DNA from: Mycolicibacterium sp. GF69
Lineage (GTDB): Bacteria; Actinomycetota; Actinomycetes; Mycobacteriales; Mycobacteriaceae
Reading direction: 5' to 3'
Length of the DNA: 64,000 nt
Assembly: GCF_003284965.1 (NCBI RefSeq)
Contig: NZ_QMEW01000006.1
Location: 1 to 64,000, forward strand
A program made the position numbers and the translations under genes. Shown here one piece after another: positions 28,827-38,078 of this stretch. The notes below the pieces were generated by a model. That model saw only the letters and a list, made by a program, of their open reading frames with translations, had not been told where the DNA came from and made no database searches. Positions within the stretch are counted from its first letter, which is position 1; the number at the start of each line of letters is the position of its first letter.

Positions 28827-30464
28827 CTACTCCACCCCGATCAGCAGCGAGTCGCCGCGGTGCCCGGTGTGATAGGTGACCAGTTCGGCGCCGAGGTGCC
28901 GTTCGTGGACGTGATCCCCGAGCGCGGCCGCGACGCCGGCGTCGACACCATCACCGGTGAGCACCGTCACCAGCTCTCCGCCCGCGGCGAGCAGCAGGTC
29001 GATCAAGCCTGCGCCCGCTGCGGCCAGGTCATCGCCGACGATCAGCACCTCATCGCCCGAGATCCCGAGGCCATCGCCGGGTTTGCACATCCCGGCCCAG
29101 GTCAGCGCCTCCTGCCTGGCGATCCGCACCGAGCCGTGCCGCGCGCCGGCCGCGGCCCTGGCCATCGTGTACCCGTCGTCGACAGCCTGGCGTGAAGCAT
29201 CGTGAACCGCGAGCGCTGCAAGCCCCTGCACCATCGACGCCGCGGGCACCGGCACCACGTCGATGCCCCAGCCGATCGCGGCCGTACACCCCGCGACGAG
29301 CTCCTCGGCTGCGACGAATCCGTTGGGCAAGATCATCGCCTGCCCCGCGTCGGCATTGACCAACGCGTGCAGCAGCTGCTTGGCGCTGACCGGCGTGTCA
29401 CCTTCGAGCCGCAGAACGTGCGCGCCCTCGGCAGCGAACAACTCGCCGGCACCCTCTCCGTCCACGACCGCGAGCACCACCCGTTCGCGCGACCAACTGT
29501 TCACCGCCCGCACACCCGCGGTGCCGGTGAGTGCTGTGACCTGGATGCGGCTCGGCTTGCCCACCGCGAGGCCCGCTTCGACGGCCGCACCGGCGTCGTC
29601 GGCGTGCACATGGACCGAGTACTGGCCGCTGCCGTCCGACGCGGCGGCGATCGCCACCGAATCACCCAGCGCGTCGAGATCGGAGCGCAGTTTCTGCACC
29701 CCGTCCGGGTCACAACCGCTGAGCAGGTACATCACTTCGAACTGCGGAGCCGCGACGACGCCGGTGGTCCCCGCATCGGTGCGCGGCGGCGCCGGTTCGT
29801 ACGCGCCCCGGCGCGGCGCCCGGTCGGTGAGCGTCCTCGTCATCGCGTCCAGCAGTACCAGCAGTCCCCGACCGCCCGCGTCCACCACGCCGGCGCTGGC
29901 CAGTACGTCGAGTTGGCCGGTGGTCTCGTCCAGCGACCGGGCCGCCGCGTCGGCCGCCGTGCCGACGACATCGGCCAGTTCGGCGCTGCCGGCCGACGCG
30001 TGTTCGGCGGCCTCGGCTGCATCCTGCAGCACGGTGACGATGGTCCCCGGTACGACTTCGCCCATCGACCGGACGACGAGAACCACCGCCTGGCGCAGCG
30101 CGGCGGCGAAGAGCGCCCCGTCCACGGCGGCGCGTCGGCCGGCCCGGTCTGCCGACGCTGCGGCGCTGACCTCTGCCAACGCGCGCAGAATCTGGGACAG
30201 GATCACCCCGGAGTTGCCACGGGCTCCGTGCAGAGCCCCGCGAGCCAGCGCTGCAGCGACCTCGGCGACGTCATCGGCGTTGGTCATCGCGTCGGCCTGA
30301 GCCCACGCCGAACGCATGGTGAAGAGCATGTTCGTGCCGGTGTCCGCGTCGGCGACCGGGAACACGTTGAGCCGGTTGATCTCGTCGGTGTGGGTGATGA
30401 GCTCACCGACCGCGGTGTGTGCCCATTCCCGCAGCGTGGCGGCGTCGAGCAACCGAGCCGCCAT
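28827..30464 (-). CDS. DhaL/FakA-like kinase domain protein
   Basis: A 545-residue protein with an N-terminal DhaL (dihydroxyacetone/fatty acid kinase) domain: NVFPVADADTGTNM binds Mg-ADP and HGARGNSGVILSQ is the second nucleotide motif. A FakA-type middle and C-terminal domain follows. In Firmicutes this family phosphorylates fatty acids bound to FakB/DegV proteins. Start ATG 30464, with GGAGGT upstream. M. tuberculosis has this as two adjacent annotated genes (Rv2974c/Rv2975c); here it is a single intact frame. Immediately upstream of recG, as in many Gram-positives. Confidence 0.88.
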   Translation of the reverse strand: MAARLLDAATLREWAHTAVGELITHTDEINRLNVFPVADADTGTNMLFTMRSAWAQADAMTNADDVAEVAAALARGALHGARGNSGVILSQILRALAEVSAAASADRAGRRAAVDGALFAAALRQAVVLVVRSMGEVVPGTIVTVLQDAAEAAEHASAGSAELADVVGTAADAAARSLDETTGQLDVLASAGVVDAGGRGLLVLLDAMTRTLTDRAPRRGAYEPAPPRTDAGTTGVVAAPQFEVMYLLSGCDPDGVQKLRSDLDALGDSVAIAAASDGSGQYSVHVHADDAGAAVEAGLAVGKPSRIQVTALTGTAGVRAVNSWSRERVVLAVVDGEGAGELFAAEGAHVLRLEGDTPVSAKQLLHALVNADAGQAMILPNGFVAAEELVAGCTAAIGWGIDVVPVPAASMVQGLAALAVHDASRQAVDDGYTMARAAAGARHGSVRIARQEALTWAGMCKPGDGLGISGDEVLIVGDDLAAAGAGLIDLLLAAGGELVTVLTGDGVDAGVAAALGDHVHERHLGAELVTYHTGHRGDSLLIGVE

Positions 30465-30606
30465 ACCTGACCTCCAAGAGAATGTGACGCTCTCCACGCA
30501 CCCCACCGTGCGAGTCAGCCTATCCATTGGTCCCGACAACGCCGTCAGGGCTTTCCCGCCGGTCGATAGCCTGTTGGGACTTCGTGCGCTGCATGTGGAC
30601 GGCATT

Positions 30607-30635
30607 TTGGCGATCGATGCGGCTCCCGGTATCCT
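30607..30635 (+). promoter_or_regulatory. candidate housekeeping promoter of rpmB
   Basis: TTGGCG (-35), a 17-base spacer and TATCCT (-10) lie about 80 bases upstream of the rpmB ATG in the divergent region. Both hexamers fit a SigA-type promoter. Confidence 0.55.
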
Positions 30636-30715
30636 GGTCAGGTTGTCGGGTCACGCCGCGCCGGTCGCGGTGCAGCGGCCCGGACCCCCACGTACTGATC
30701 TGAGGAGTTCTGCAT

Positions 30716-30910
30716 ATGGCTGCCGTGTGCGATATCTGCGGGAAGGGCCCCGGCTTCGGCAAGTCGGTCTCGCACTCCCATCGCCGGACCAGCCGTCGCT
30801 GGGATCCCAACATCCAGACTGTGCGCGCCGTGAGCCGTCCCGGTGGCAACAAGCAGCGGATGAACGTGTGCACCTCGTGCATCAAGGCCGGAAAGGTCCT
30901 GCGCGGCTGA
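30716..30910 (+). CDS. rpmB: 50S ribosomal protein L28
   Basis: A 64-residue L28 with an intact zinc-ribbon (C+ form): CDIC near residue 5 and CTSC near residue 53. The GAGGAG ribosome site is 8 bases upstream. It is divergent from the DhaL/FakA-like gene. Mycobacteria also carry zinc-regulated cysteine-free L28 paralogues elsewhere; this one is the zinc-binding housekeeping form. Confidence 0.96.
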   Translation: MAAVCDICGKGPGFGKSVSHSHRRTSRRWDPNIQTVRAVSRPGGNKQRMNVCTSCIKAGKVLRG

Positions 30911-30917
30911 CACGTGC

Positions 30918-30943
30918 GGTTACCGCGGCCGGTCGTTGGGTAG
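30918..30943 (+). promoter_or_regulatory. candidate SigF-type promoter of the lipoprotein gene
   Basis: GGTT-N16-GGGTAG ends 10 bases before the lipoprotein ATG, the same elements as the hemerythrin-like promoter. The spacing would give a leaderless or nearly leaderless message, and no ribosome site is visible. Confidence 0.45.
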
Positions 30944-30953
30944 ACGTGGGTGC

Positions 30954-31301
30954 ATGACCCCACGTGCAGCTGTAAGACCCGCTCTGATCGTATTCGCGTC
31001 CGGATGTGCGCTGGCCTTTCTGACGGCGTGCGGCGGCGGCGAGTCCACCGACGACGAAACCACCACTTCACCGACGACCACGGTCACCACGTCGGTGGAA
31101 GCCCCGGTCCAGACAAGCGCACCCCAGACTCAGACGGAGACCGTCACGCCGTCGCCGGAACTGCCCGCCACCACCGAGGGTGACGGCACCGTGCAGGTAC
31201 CGGTGCCCGACATCCCGTCGCCGCCGGCCATTCCGTCGCCGCCCGAGATCCCCTCGCCTCCCCCGATTCCGTCCCCGCCGCCGATCCCGGGTGTGGGATA
31301 A
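30954..31301 (+). CDS. small proline-rich lipoprotein
   Basis: A 115-residue putative lipoprotein: signal sequence with lipobox LTAC (cysteine near residue 26), a Thr/Ser/Glu-rich spacer, and a C-terminus of IPSPP repeats (IPSPPAIPSPPEIPSPPPIP). The composition suggests an extended stalk in the cell envelope. I do not recognise a specific function. It begins 43 bases after rpmB and converges on ung with a 3-base gap. The ATG at 30954 gives a clean signal peptide. Confidence 0.75.
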   Translation: MTPRAAVRPALIVFASGCALAFLTACGGGESTDDETTTSPTTTVTTSVEAPVQTSAPQTQTETVTPSPELPATTEGDGTVQVPVPDIPSPPAIPSPPEIPSPPPIPSPPPIPGVG

Positions 31302-31304
31302 CGC

Positions 31305-31988
31305 TCAGGGCAAGCGCCAGTCGATCGGCTCGGCGCCCATCTTCTCGAGCAGTTCATTGGCACGGCTGAACGGCCGCGAACCGAAGAACCCCCGCGAGGC
31401 CGACAGCGGTGACGGGTGCGGTGATTCGATCGCGACGCAGTCGGCACCGTCGAGCATCGGCTTCAACGTCGAGGCGTCGCGGCCCCACAGCACCGCGACC
31501 AGCGGCTGCCTGCGCGCCACCAGTGCGCGAATCGCGCACTCGGTCACGGCTTCCCAGCCCTTACCCCGGTGCGAGGCCGGACTGCCCGGCCGGACGGTGA
31601 GCACCCTGTTGAGCAGCATCACGCCGCGCGCGGCCCACGGCGTCAGGTCACCGGTGGCCGGCGCGGGATAGCCCAGGTCGCTGACGTACTCGCGGAAGAT
31701 GTTGTCCAGGCTGCGCGGTAGTGGCCGCACTTCGGGCGCCACCGAGAAACTGAGGCCGACGGCATGGCCCGGCGTCGGGTACGGGTCCTGGCCGACGATC
31801 AGCACCCGCACGTCTTCCAATGGAAAAGTGAACGCGCGCAACACATTCTGCCCGGCCGGCAGATAGCCGTTACCCGCGGCCAGCTCGGCGCGCAGAAACT
31901 CACCCATCTGCGTGACCTGGGCGGCGACCGGTTCCAGCGCCGCGGCCCAACCGGGATCGACGAGTTCGTGCAACGGCCGCGCCGTCAC
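31305..31988 (-). CDS. ung: uracil-DNA glycosylase
   Basis: Family 1 UDG that removes uracil from DNA. The active-site motif [18 protein letters not shown] and the late motif [15 protein letters not shown] are intact. The GTG at 31988 overlaps the stop of the DUF1330 gene (GTGA) and gives 227 residues, the normal length; the longer open frame is read-through of that neighbour. Confidence 0.96.
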   Translation of the reverse strand: MTARPLHELVDPGWAAALEPVAAQVTQMGEFLRAELAAGNGYLPAGQNVLRAFTFPLEDVRVLIVGQDPYPTPGHAVGLSFSVAPEVRPLPRSLDNIFREYVSDLGYPAPATGDLTPWAARGVMLLNRVLTVRPGSPASHRGKGWEAVTECAIRALVARRQPLVAVLWGRDASTLKPMLDGADCVAIESPHPSPLSASRGFFGSRPFSRANELLEKMGAEPIDWRLP

Positions 31989-32275
31989 GCCAATCCTTCG
32001 ATCAGCAGCACCAGGGAGTCGGCGCCGGCCCGGCGGTCCTTCGAGATTTCCTGATATTCGGGCGAATCCGCCCAAGCGCGAAACGATGCCTCGTCGGGAA
32101 ACGACATCAGTACGACCTTTTCGCGATCAGACCGGCCCTCCAGAATCTGCGGGGACTCGTCGGCCGCCAACAATGTGCCCGAATACCGGGCGAAGACATC
32201 CAGGAAGCGGGCTTGGTAGCGGTCGTAGGCCGTCCGGTCCGTGAACCTCAGCTGGGCGATGGCGTACACGGTCAC
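31985..32275 (-). CDS. DUF1330 family protein
   Basis: A 96-residue dimeric alpha/beta barrel-type protein: [21 protein letters not shown] at the start and the strongly conserved [21 protein letters not shown]. The family has no settled function. GTG start. It lies between thiL and ung on the same strand, with a four-base overlap to ung, so it is in one operon with them. Confidence 0.82.
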   Translation of the reverse strand: MTVYAIAQLRFTDRTAYDRYQARFLDVFARYSGTLLAADESPQILEGRSDREKVVLMSFPDEASFRAWADSPEYQEISKDRRAGADSLVLLIEGLA

Positions 32276-32301
32276 GATCCGACACCCTAACTAGTCAAGA
32301 G

Positions 32302-33261
32302 CTAGTCAAACGACTGCCACCCGGGATTGCCCTGCCACACCGCGCCGTCGACCGACACCCGAGCGGCGCCGTCGAGCACCCGACCGATCACCTTCCACCC
32401 CGCCGGGGGTACCTCGGGAAAGGTCGCCACCAGCGCGTGATCCTCACCGCCGCCGAAGATCCAGGCCCACGGGTCGGCGCCGACGTATTCCGCGGCACCG
32501 GCCAGGTCGTCGCGGTCGTCGGAAAACGCCGCGGCCGAGAGATCCACACCGACACCGGACGCCTCGGCGATGTGGCCGAGATCGGCCACCAACCCGTCCG
32601 ACACATCGGTCATCGCGGTAGCGCCGCCGTCTGCGGCGACGCGCCCCTGCCCGTACGGCGGCTGCGGCGCCACGTGGCGTCCCCGCAGCTCGTCGAACCG
32701 CTCGATACCGTTGCGCCACAACTCATACCCGGCAGCCGACCTGCCCACATCGCCAGCGAGCGCGACGATGTCGCCGGGCCGGGCTCCGCTGCGGCGCACG
32801 GGTTCGCGGCCGTCGAGGTCACCGAACGCCGTCACCGAGATCACCCATTGCGGAGCGCTGACCAGGTCGCCGCCGGCGATACCCGCCCCCATCGACTCGG
32901 CCTCTTGCCACATTCCATCGGCCAGCGCCAGCGCTTGGGCGGCCGGGGTGTCGGCGGGCGCCCCGAACGCGACGACGAACGCGGTCGCGCGCGCACCCAC
33001 CGCCTCGATGTCGGCGGCATTCTGCGCGATCGCCTTGCGGCCCACGTCGTGCGGCGTCGACCAGTCCAGCCGAAAATGGCGCCCGGCCACCAGCATGTCG
33101 GTGGACACCACCGTCCTGCCGTCACGCGCGTGCAACACCGCCGCGTCATCGCCGGGCCCCAGCGCGACGGCGTCCGGTTGGCGGCGCCCGGCCACCAACC
33201 GCTCGATCACCGCGAACTCCCCCACTTGCGCCAAGGTCTCGCCCGCATCGTCGATGGCCAT
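32302..33261 (-). CDS. thiL: thiamine-monophosphate kinase
   Basis: Phosphorylates thiamine monophosphate to the active diphosphate. AIR-synthase-like fold; motifs ALGPGDDAAVL (Mg/ATP aspartates), STDMLVAGRHF, GGDLVSAP and MTDVSDGLVADL are all present. The start at ATG 33261 follows GGAGGTGAC and gives 319 residues. The open frame upstream is not coding. It leads the thiL-DUF1330-ung group. Confidence 0.95.
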   Translation of the reverse strand: MAIDDAGETLAQVGEFAVIERLVAGRRQPDAVALGPGDDAAVLHARDGRTVVSTDMLVAGRHFRLDWSTPHDVGRKAIAQNAADIEAVGARATAFVVAFGAPADTPAAQALALADGMWQEAESMGAGIAGGDLVSAPQWVISVTAFGDLDGREPVRRSGARPGDIVALAGDVGRSAAGYELWRNGIERFDELRGRHVAPQPPYGQGRVAADGGATAMTDVSDGLVADLGHIAEASGVGVDLSAAAFSDDRDDLAGAAEYVGADPWAWIFGGGEDHALVATFPEVPPAGWKVIGRVLDGAARVSVDGAVWQGNPGWQSFD

Positions 33262-33427
33262 GTCACCTCCTGTCGCGCCCGCACGTGGCCTCGGCGCACG
33301 TCGCACCCGCGCCACGTTCGGCGCCTGCGGCGTGGAGTCTATGCAGCGATGTGCGAACAAGCGCGGTATCACCGGCGCCCGGCTGACCCGTCGGTCCGCC
33401 GGCGGGGCGCTTCCCTACAGTTGAACC

Positions 33428-34006
33428 GTGGATTCCGAACTCGCCGACGGGCCACCGCGGGCATTGTTGATCGCGGCTCTCGTGGTCGCGGTCGCAGCGG
33501 TCGTGGCGATCCTGGTGATCGCCGTCGTGCGCCAGAATCAGGCGCAGCGGCAACCGGTTCCACTGGGCTCGGTGCCTGCCCCGGCGGCCACCGGTCCCGA
33601 ATGCGCCAAGCTGATCGCCGACCTGCCGAACAAGCTCGACGAGCTCGTCCGGGCACCGCTGGCCGATCCTGCGCCCGCCGGCGCTGCGGCATGGCGGGCC
33701 GACGGCTCGACCGAACCGACCGTCTTGCGCTGCGGGGTGGACCGGCCCGCCGAGTTCGTCGAAGGGGCGCCGCTGCAGGTGGTGGACGACGTGCAATGGT
33801 TCCGCGTGGGCGATGCCGGCTCGGCCGCCGGGGCCGATGATGCCGGCGCAGCGCAGCAGCGCAGCACCTGGTACGCCGTCGACCGCGGTGTGTACATCGC
33901 GCTCACGCTGCCGCACGGTTCGGGCCCTACGCCGATCCAGACGCTGTCGGCCGTCATCGCGAAGAGCTTGCCTGCCAAGCCCGTCGACCCCGCGCCCGCG
34001 CGTTGA
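33428..34006 (+). CDS. DUF3515 family membrane-anchored protein
   Basis: A 192-residue actinobacterial protein (Rv2980-like) with one transmembrane helix (about residues 12-33) followed by an extracytoplasmic domain containing two cysteines (GPECAKLI and VLRCGVD). The GTG start at 33428 is divergent from thiL with a 166-base gap. Function unknown. Its stop lies inside a hairpin shared with the convergent ddl. Confidence 0.82.
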   Translation: MDSELADGPPRALLIAALVVAVAAVVAILVIAVVRQNQAQRQPVPLGSVPAPAATGPECAKLIADLPNKLDELVRAPLADPAPAGAAAWRADGSTEPTVLRCGVDRPAEFVEGAPLQVVDDVQWFRVGDAGSAAGADDAGAAQQRSTWYAVDRGVYIALTLPHGSGPTPIQTLSAVIAKSLPAKPVDPAPAR

Positions 34007-34025
34007 CAGAAGAGTGCGTCAGCGC
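34000..34025. terminator. bidirectional hairpin over two stop codons
   Basis: GCGTTGAC-N10-GTCAGCGC forms an 8-bp stem (one G-U). It covers the TGA of the DUF3515 gene and the TGA of ddl, which face each other 12 bases apart. Confidence 0.5.
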
Positions 34026-35173
34026 AGGCCGGCGCCGCGCTCGAGCGCGGTTTCGACCATCGTCGACAGCAGGCTCGGATAGTCGACGCCGCTGGCCGCC
34101 CACATCAGCGGGTACATCGAGATCGTCGTGAATCCCGGCATCGTATTGATCTCGTTGATCACCGGTCCCTGCTCGGTGAGGAAGAAGTCGACACGAGCCA
34201 GACCCTGACAGTCGATCGCGTTGAAGGCCTGGATCGACAGTCGGCGCACCGCGTCCGCGATGTCGTCGTCGACCTTGGCGGGGACGTCGAGTTCGGCGCC
34301 GTCCTCGAGGTATTTCGTCGCGAAGTCGTAGAACCCGTCCTCGCGGTCGCGCACGCCCGCGACGCGGATCTCGCCGATGGTGCTGGCCTCGACCCTGCCG
34401 TCGGGGAACTCGAGCACACCGCATTCCAGTTCGCGACCCGGGATCGCGGCCTCGACGATCACCTTCGGGTCATGGGCGCGTGCCTGTGCGATCGCGGACG
34501 GCAGCTGATCCCACGAAGTGACCCTGCTGACACCGATCGACGATCCGCCGCGCGTCGGTTTGACGAAAACCGGAAGGCCGAGACGCTCACGCGCCTCGAC
34601 ACTCAGGGTGTCCTGGCGGGGCCGCAGCACCTCGTAGTCGCCGATCGGCAGCCCCGCGGCGGCCAGCACCTTCTTGGTGAACTCCTTGTCCATGCCGACG
34701 GCGCTGGCCAGTACGCCTGCCCCGACGTACGGCACCCCGGCCAACTCGAGCAGCCCCTGGATCGTGCCGTCCTCCCCGTACGGGCCGTGCAGCACGGGGA
34801 ACACCACGTCGACTGCCGCCAGCAGCTCCCCCGGCCCGTGCTCGAGTGACAAAAGCTGTCCGCGCCGGCCCGGATCGGCGGCCAACACCAGTTCGGTGCC
34901 CGCCGCGGCGGTCACCTCGGGCAGCCGCCCGTCGGTGATCGCGAGGGTGTCCGGGTGCGCGTCGGTCAGCATCCAGGCCCCTTCGGGGGTGATGCCGACC
35001 GCGACGACCTCGAAGCGCCGCGGATCGAGGTTACGCAGGATGCTGCCGGCGGAGACGCAGGAAATCGCGTGTTCGGAGCTGCGTCCGCCGTAGACGACGG
35101 CGACGCGGACGCGTCCGACGCTCCTGTCCGATGTCGCGGGCCGGGCGGCTCCGGAGCCATAGCGGGCAGTCAC
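34019..35173 (-). CDS. ddlA: D-alanine--D-alanine ligase
   Basis: A peptidoglycan precursor enzyme of the ATP-grasp fold: [16 protein letters not shown] at the N-terminus, [26 protein letters not shown], and C-terminal [21 protein letters not shown] with Mg ligands. It is the D-cycloserine target family. 384 residues from the GTG at 35173. The N-terminal 20 residues are poorly conserved, and an internal GTG giving VRVAVVYGG is an alternative start. Confidence 0.95.
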   Translation of the reverse strand: MTARYGSGAARPATSDRSVGRVRVAVVYGGRSSEHAISCVSAGSILRNLDPRRFEVVAVGITPEGAWMLTDAHPDTLAITDGRLPEVTAAAGTELVLAADPGRRGQLLSLEHGPGELLAAVDVVFPVLHGPYGEDGTIQGLLELAGVPYVGAGVLASAVGMDKEFTKKVLAAAGLPIGDYEVLRPRQDTLSVEARERLGLPVFVKPTRGGSSIGVSRVTSWDQLPSAIAQARAHDPKVIVEAAIPGRELECGVLEFPDGRVEASTIGEIRVAGVRDREDGFYDFATKYLEDGAELDVPAKVDDDIADAVRRLSIQAFNAIDCQGLARVDFFLTEQGPVINEINTMPGFTTISMYPLMWAASGVDYPSLLSTMVETALERGAGLR

Positions 35174-35233
35174 AACCTAGAGAGGCTACCGCCCGGGCCG
35201 ACCGTGGGTCGTCTCGCGACGGCAACCTGCGTT

Positions 35234-36337
35234 TCAACGCAGTGCGTGGTCGATGTCGGCGATCAGGTCGTCGGTGTCCTCGATGCCCAGGGAGATGCGT
35301 GCGAAACCGTCGCTGACGTCGTCGCCCCAGCGGGCGCGACGGTCCACCGACGTATGGATGCCGCCGAAGCTCGTCGAAGCGATCAGCAGCTCGCTGCGCT
35401 CGACCAACGCGTGCACAACCGAGGCATCGGTGAACTCGACGGCGATCAGGCCGCCGAACCGACGCATCTGTGCACACGCGACGGGATGCGACGGGTCGTC
35501 GGGGAGGCCGGGATAGCGCACCGCCCGCACGGCCGGATGGCCCTGTAGCGCCACAGCGAGCGCCGCCGCGTTCTGGCATTGCCGCTCGAACCGAAGGCCC
35601 GCGGTGCCGAGGCTGCGCACCAGCAGCCATGCCTCGAACGCGCCGAGAACCGCGCCGGACAGCAACCGTTCGCGCGCCACTGCCGCCATCAGATCGGTGT
35701 GCGCACTGACGACGTAACCGGCGAGGAGATCGCTGTGGCCCGACAATGCCTTGGTGGCGCTCGCGACCACCACATCGGCGCCCAGCGCGAGTGGTTGCTG
35801 ACCGAGCGGGGTTGCGGTGGTGTTGTCGACGACGAGGGTGGCGCCCCGCCCGCGGCACTGCATCGCGAGCCGGTGCAGATCCACAACGTCCAGGCCCGGG
35901 TTGGTCGGGCTTTCGGCGAACACCACATCGGCGTCCGCCGATGCGTCCCACATCTGTGCACTGGCCGCAATGACAACTGCGACTCCCTGTGCGGCAAGGT
36001 ATTCCACGGCATACTGCCGAACCTGGTAATAGCCGTCGGCGGGTACGACGAGCTTGCTGCCCGGCTTGGCCAGCACTCTTAGGACGGATGTGATGGCTGC
36101 CATTCCCGAACCGAAGACCAGCGCCATCGGAGCGCCTTCGAACGTAGCGAGCGCCGTCTCCAGGTGGCGCCACGTCGGATTCGAGCTGCGGCCGTAGGTG
36201 TCCAGCGGAGCGGCCGAGTCGGAAGACAGGTGGAAGGTGGTCGCCGAAACCGGCGACGGCGCCACCGCGCTACCAGGAACCGCTTCTGAGGCAACGGATT
36301 TCACGCTGCGCGTGGAATCGCCGTACTGACCGTCCAC
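35234..36337 (-). CDS. Cys/Met metabolism PLP-dependent enzyme (cystathionine gamma-lyase/synthase-like)
   Basis: A fold-type I PLP enzyme of transsulfuration: YGRSSNPTWRHLE, GSGMAAITSVL, VFAESPTNPGLDVVDL, VVDNTTATPLGQQPL, and the PLP lysine in SATKALSGHSD. 367 residues from a GTG at 36337, three bases after gpsA. This gene is not between ddlA and gpdA2 in M. tuberculosis as I remember it, so it is an extra gene at this site. Whether it acts as a lyase or synthase cannot be decided from sequence. Confidence 0.88.
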   Translation of the reverse strand: MDGQYGDSTRSVKSVASEAVPGSAVAPSPVSATTFHLSSDSAAPLDTYGRSSNPTWRHLETALATFEGAPMALVFGSGMAAITSVLRVLAKPGSKLVVPADGYYQVRQYAVEYLAAQGVAVVIAASAQMWDASADADVVFAESPTNPGLDVVDLHRLAMQCRGRGATLVVDNTTATPLGQQPLALGADVVVASATKALSGHSDLLAGYVVSAHTDLMAAVARERLLSGAVLGAFEAWLLVRSLGTAGLRFERQCQNAAALAVALQGHPAVRAVRYPGLPDDPSHPVACAQMRRFGGLIAVEFTDASVVHALVERSELLIASTSFGGIHTSVDRRARWGDDVSDGFARISLGIEDTDDLIADIDHALR

Positions 36338-36340
36338 CGG

Positions 36341-37339
36341 CTACTCCGGCTTGGTGCTGCGCCCGAGCAACAACGCGACGGCCTCGTCGACCGACAAGCC
36401 CCGGTGACACACCCGGAAAACCGCATCGGTGAGCGGCATCTCGACGTCGTAGCTGTCGGCAAGCGCCAGCACCGACTGACACGATGCAACGCCTTCGGCA
36501 ACGTGGCCACCGGTCGCGAGCATCGCCGAGTCCATCGTCCCACCCTGACCGAGGCGCACCCCGAACGCGCGGTTGCGCGACCGGGTGGACGTACACGTCG
36601 CGACCAGGTCGCCGACTCCGGCCAAGCCCGCCAAGGTGGCGGGTTTGGCGCCCAAAGCGATTCCCAGCCGCATGATCTCGGCCAGTCCACGCGTGATGAT
36701 TGCGGCCGCGGTGTTCTCTCCCAGCCCGACTCCCGCCGCCATCCCGGATGCCAGTGCGATGACGTTCTTGCAGGCGCCTCCGATTTCGGCGCCGATGACA
36801 TCCGCGTTGGTGTAAGGCCGCAAGTAGGCCGTCGACAGGGCCCGCTGCAAGGCGACCGCCCGCCCGGAGTCGCTACAGGCGACAACGGTGGCGGCCGGTT
36901 GTTCGTCGGCGATTTCGCTGGCGAGGTTCGGGCCGCTGACGACCGCGACGCGCGACGGCTCGGCACCGGTCACCTGAGTGATCACCTGACTCATTCGCAT
37001 GAGGGTGTCGAGTTCGATGCCCTTGGCGAGGCTCACCAGCGTGACGTCGTCTTCGATCAGCTCGGACCACTCTTCGAGATTGCCCCGCAACGTCTGGGCG
37101 GGCACCGCGAGCAGCACCGTGCACGCACCGTCCAGCGCCTCGGCGGCATCGCCGGTGGCCCGGATGGTCTTCGGCAACTCGACCTCACCGAGATACGAAG
37201 CGTTGCGGTGGGTGTCGTTGATCTCGTCGGCCAACTCGGGGCGACGGACCCAGAGCCGCACGGCATTGCCCGCATCGGCAAGGACCTTGGCCAGTGCGCT
37301 ACCCCACGCACCAGCGCCCATCACCGCTGCCTCGACCAC
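36341..37339 (-). CDS. gpsA: glycerol-3-phosphate dehydrogenase [NAD(P)+]
   Basis: Makes sn-glycerol 3-phosphate for phospholipid synthesis. Rossmann motif [19 protein letters not shown], the catalytic region [15 protein letters not shown] and [13 protein letters not shown] are intact. 332 residues, GTG start, with a 43-base divergent gap from fbiD. It corresponds to gpdA2 (Rv2982c). Confidence 0.96.
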   Translation of the reverse strand: MVEAAVMGAGAWGSALAKVLADAGNAVRLWVRRPELADEINDTHRNASYLGEVELPKTIRATGDAAEALDGACTVLLAVPAQTLRGNLEEWSELIEDDVTLVSLAKGIELDTLMRMSQVITQVTGAEPSRVAVVSGPNLASEIADEQPAATVVACSDSGRAVALQRALSTAYLRPYTNADVIGAEIGGACKNVIALASGMAAGVGLGENTAAAIITRGLAEIMRLGIALGAKPATLAGLAGVGDLVATCTSTRSRNRAFGVRLGQGGTMDSAMLATGGHVAEGVASCQSVLALADSYDVEMPLTDAVFRVCHRGLSVDEAVALLLGRSTKPE

Positions 37340-37352
37340 GCCTTCAGCCTAA

Positions 37353-38027
<675 letters not shown>

Positions 38028-38078
38028 GCGGTCCTCGCCGGTGGCACAAAGACCCTGGGATAAGGGATCATCTGAGGC

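Noticed and set aside
28827..30464. Possible frameshift, as two genes are annotated in M. tuberculosis
   Set aside because: The frame is continuous here with intact DhaL and C-terminal parts.
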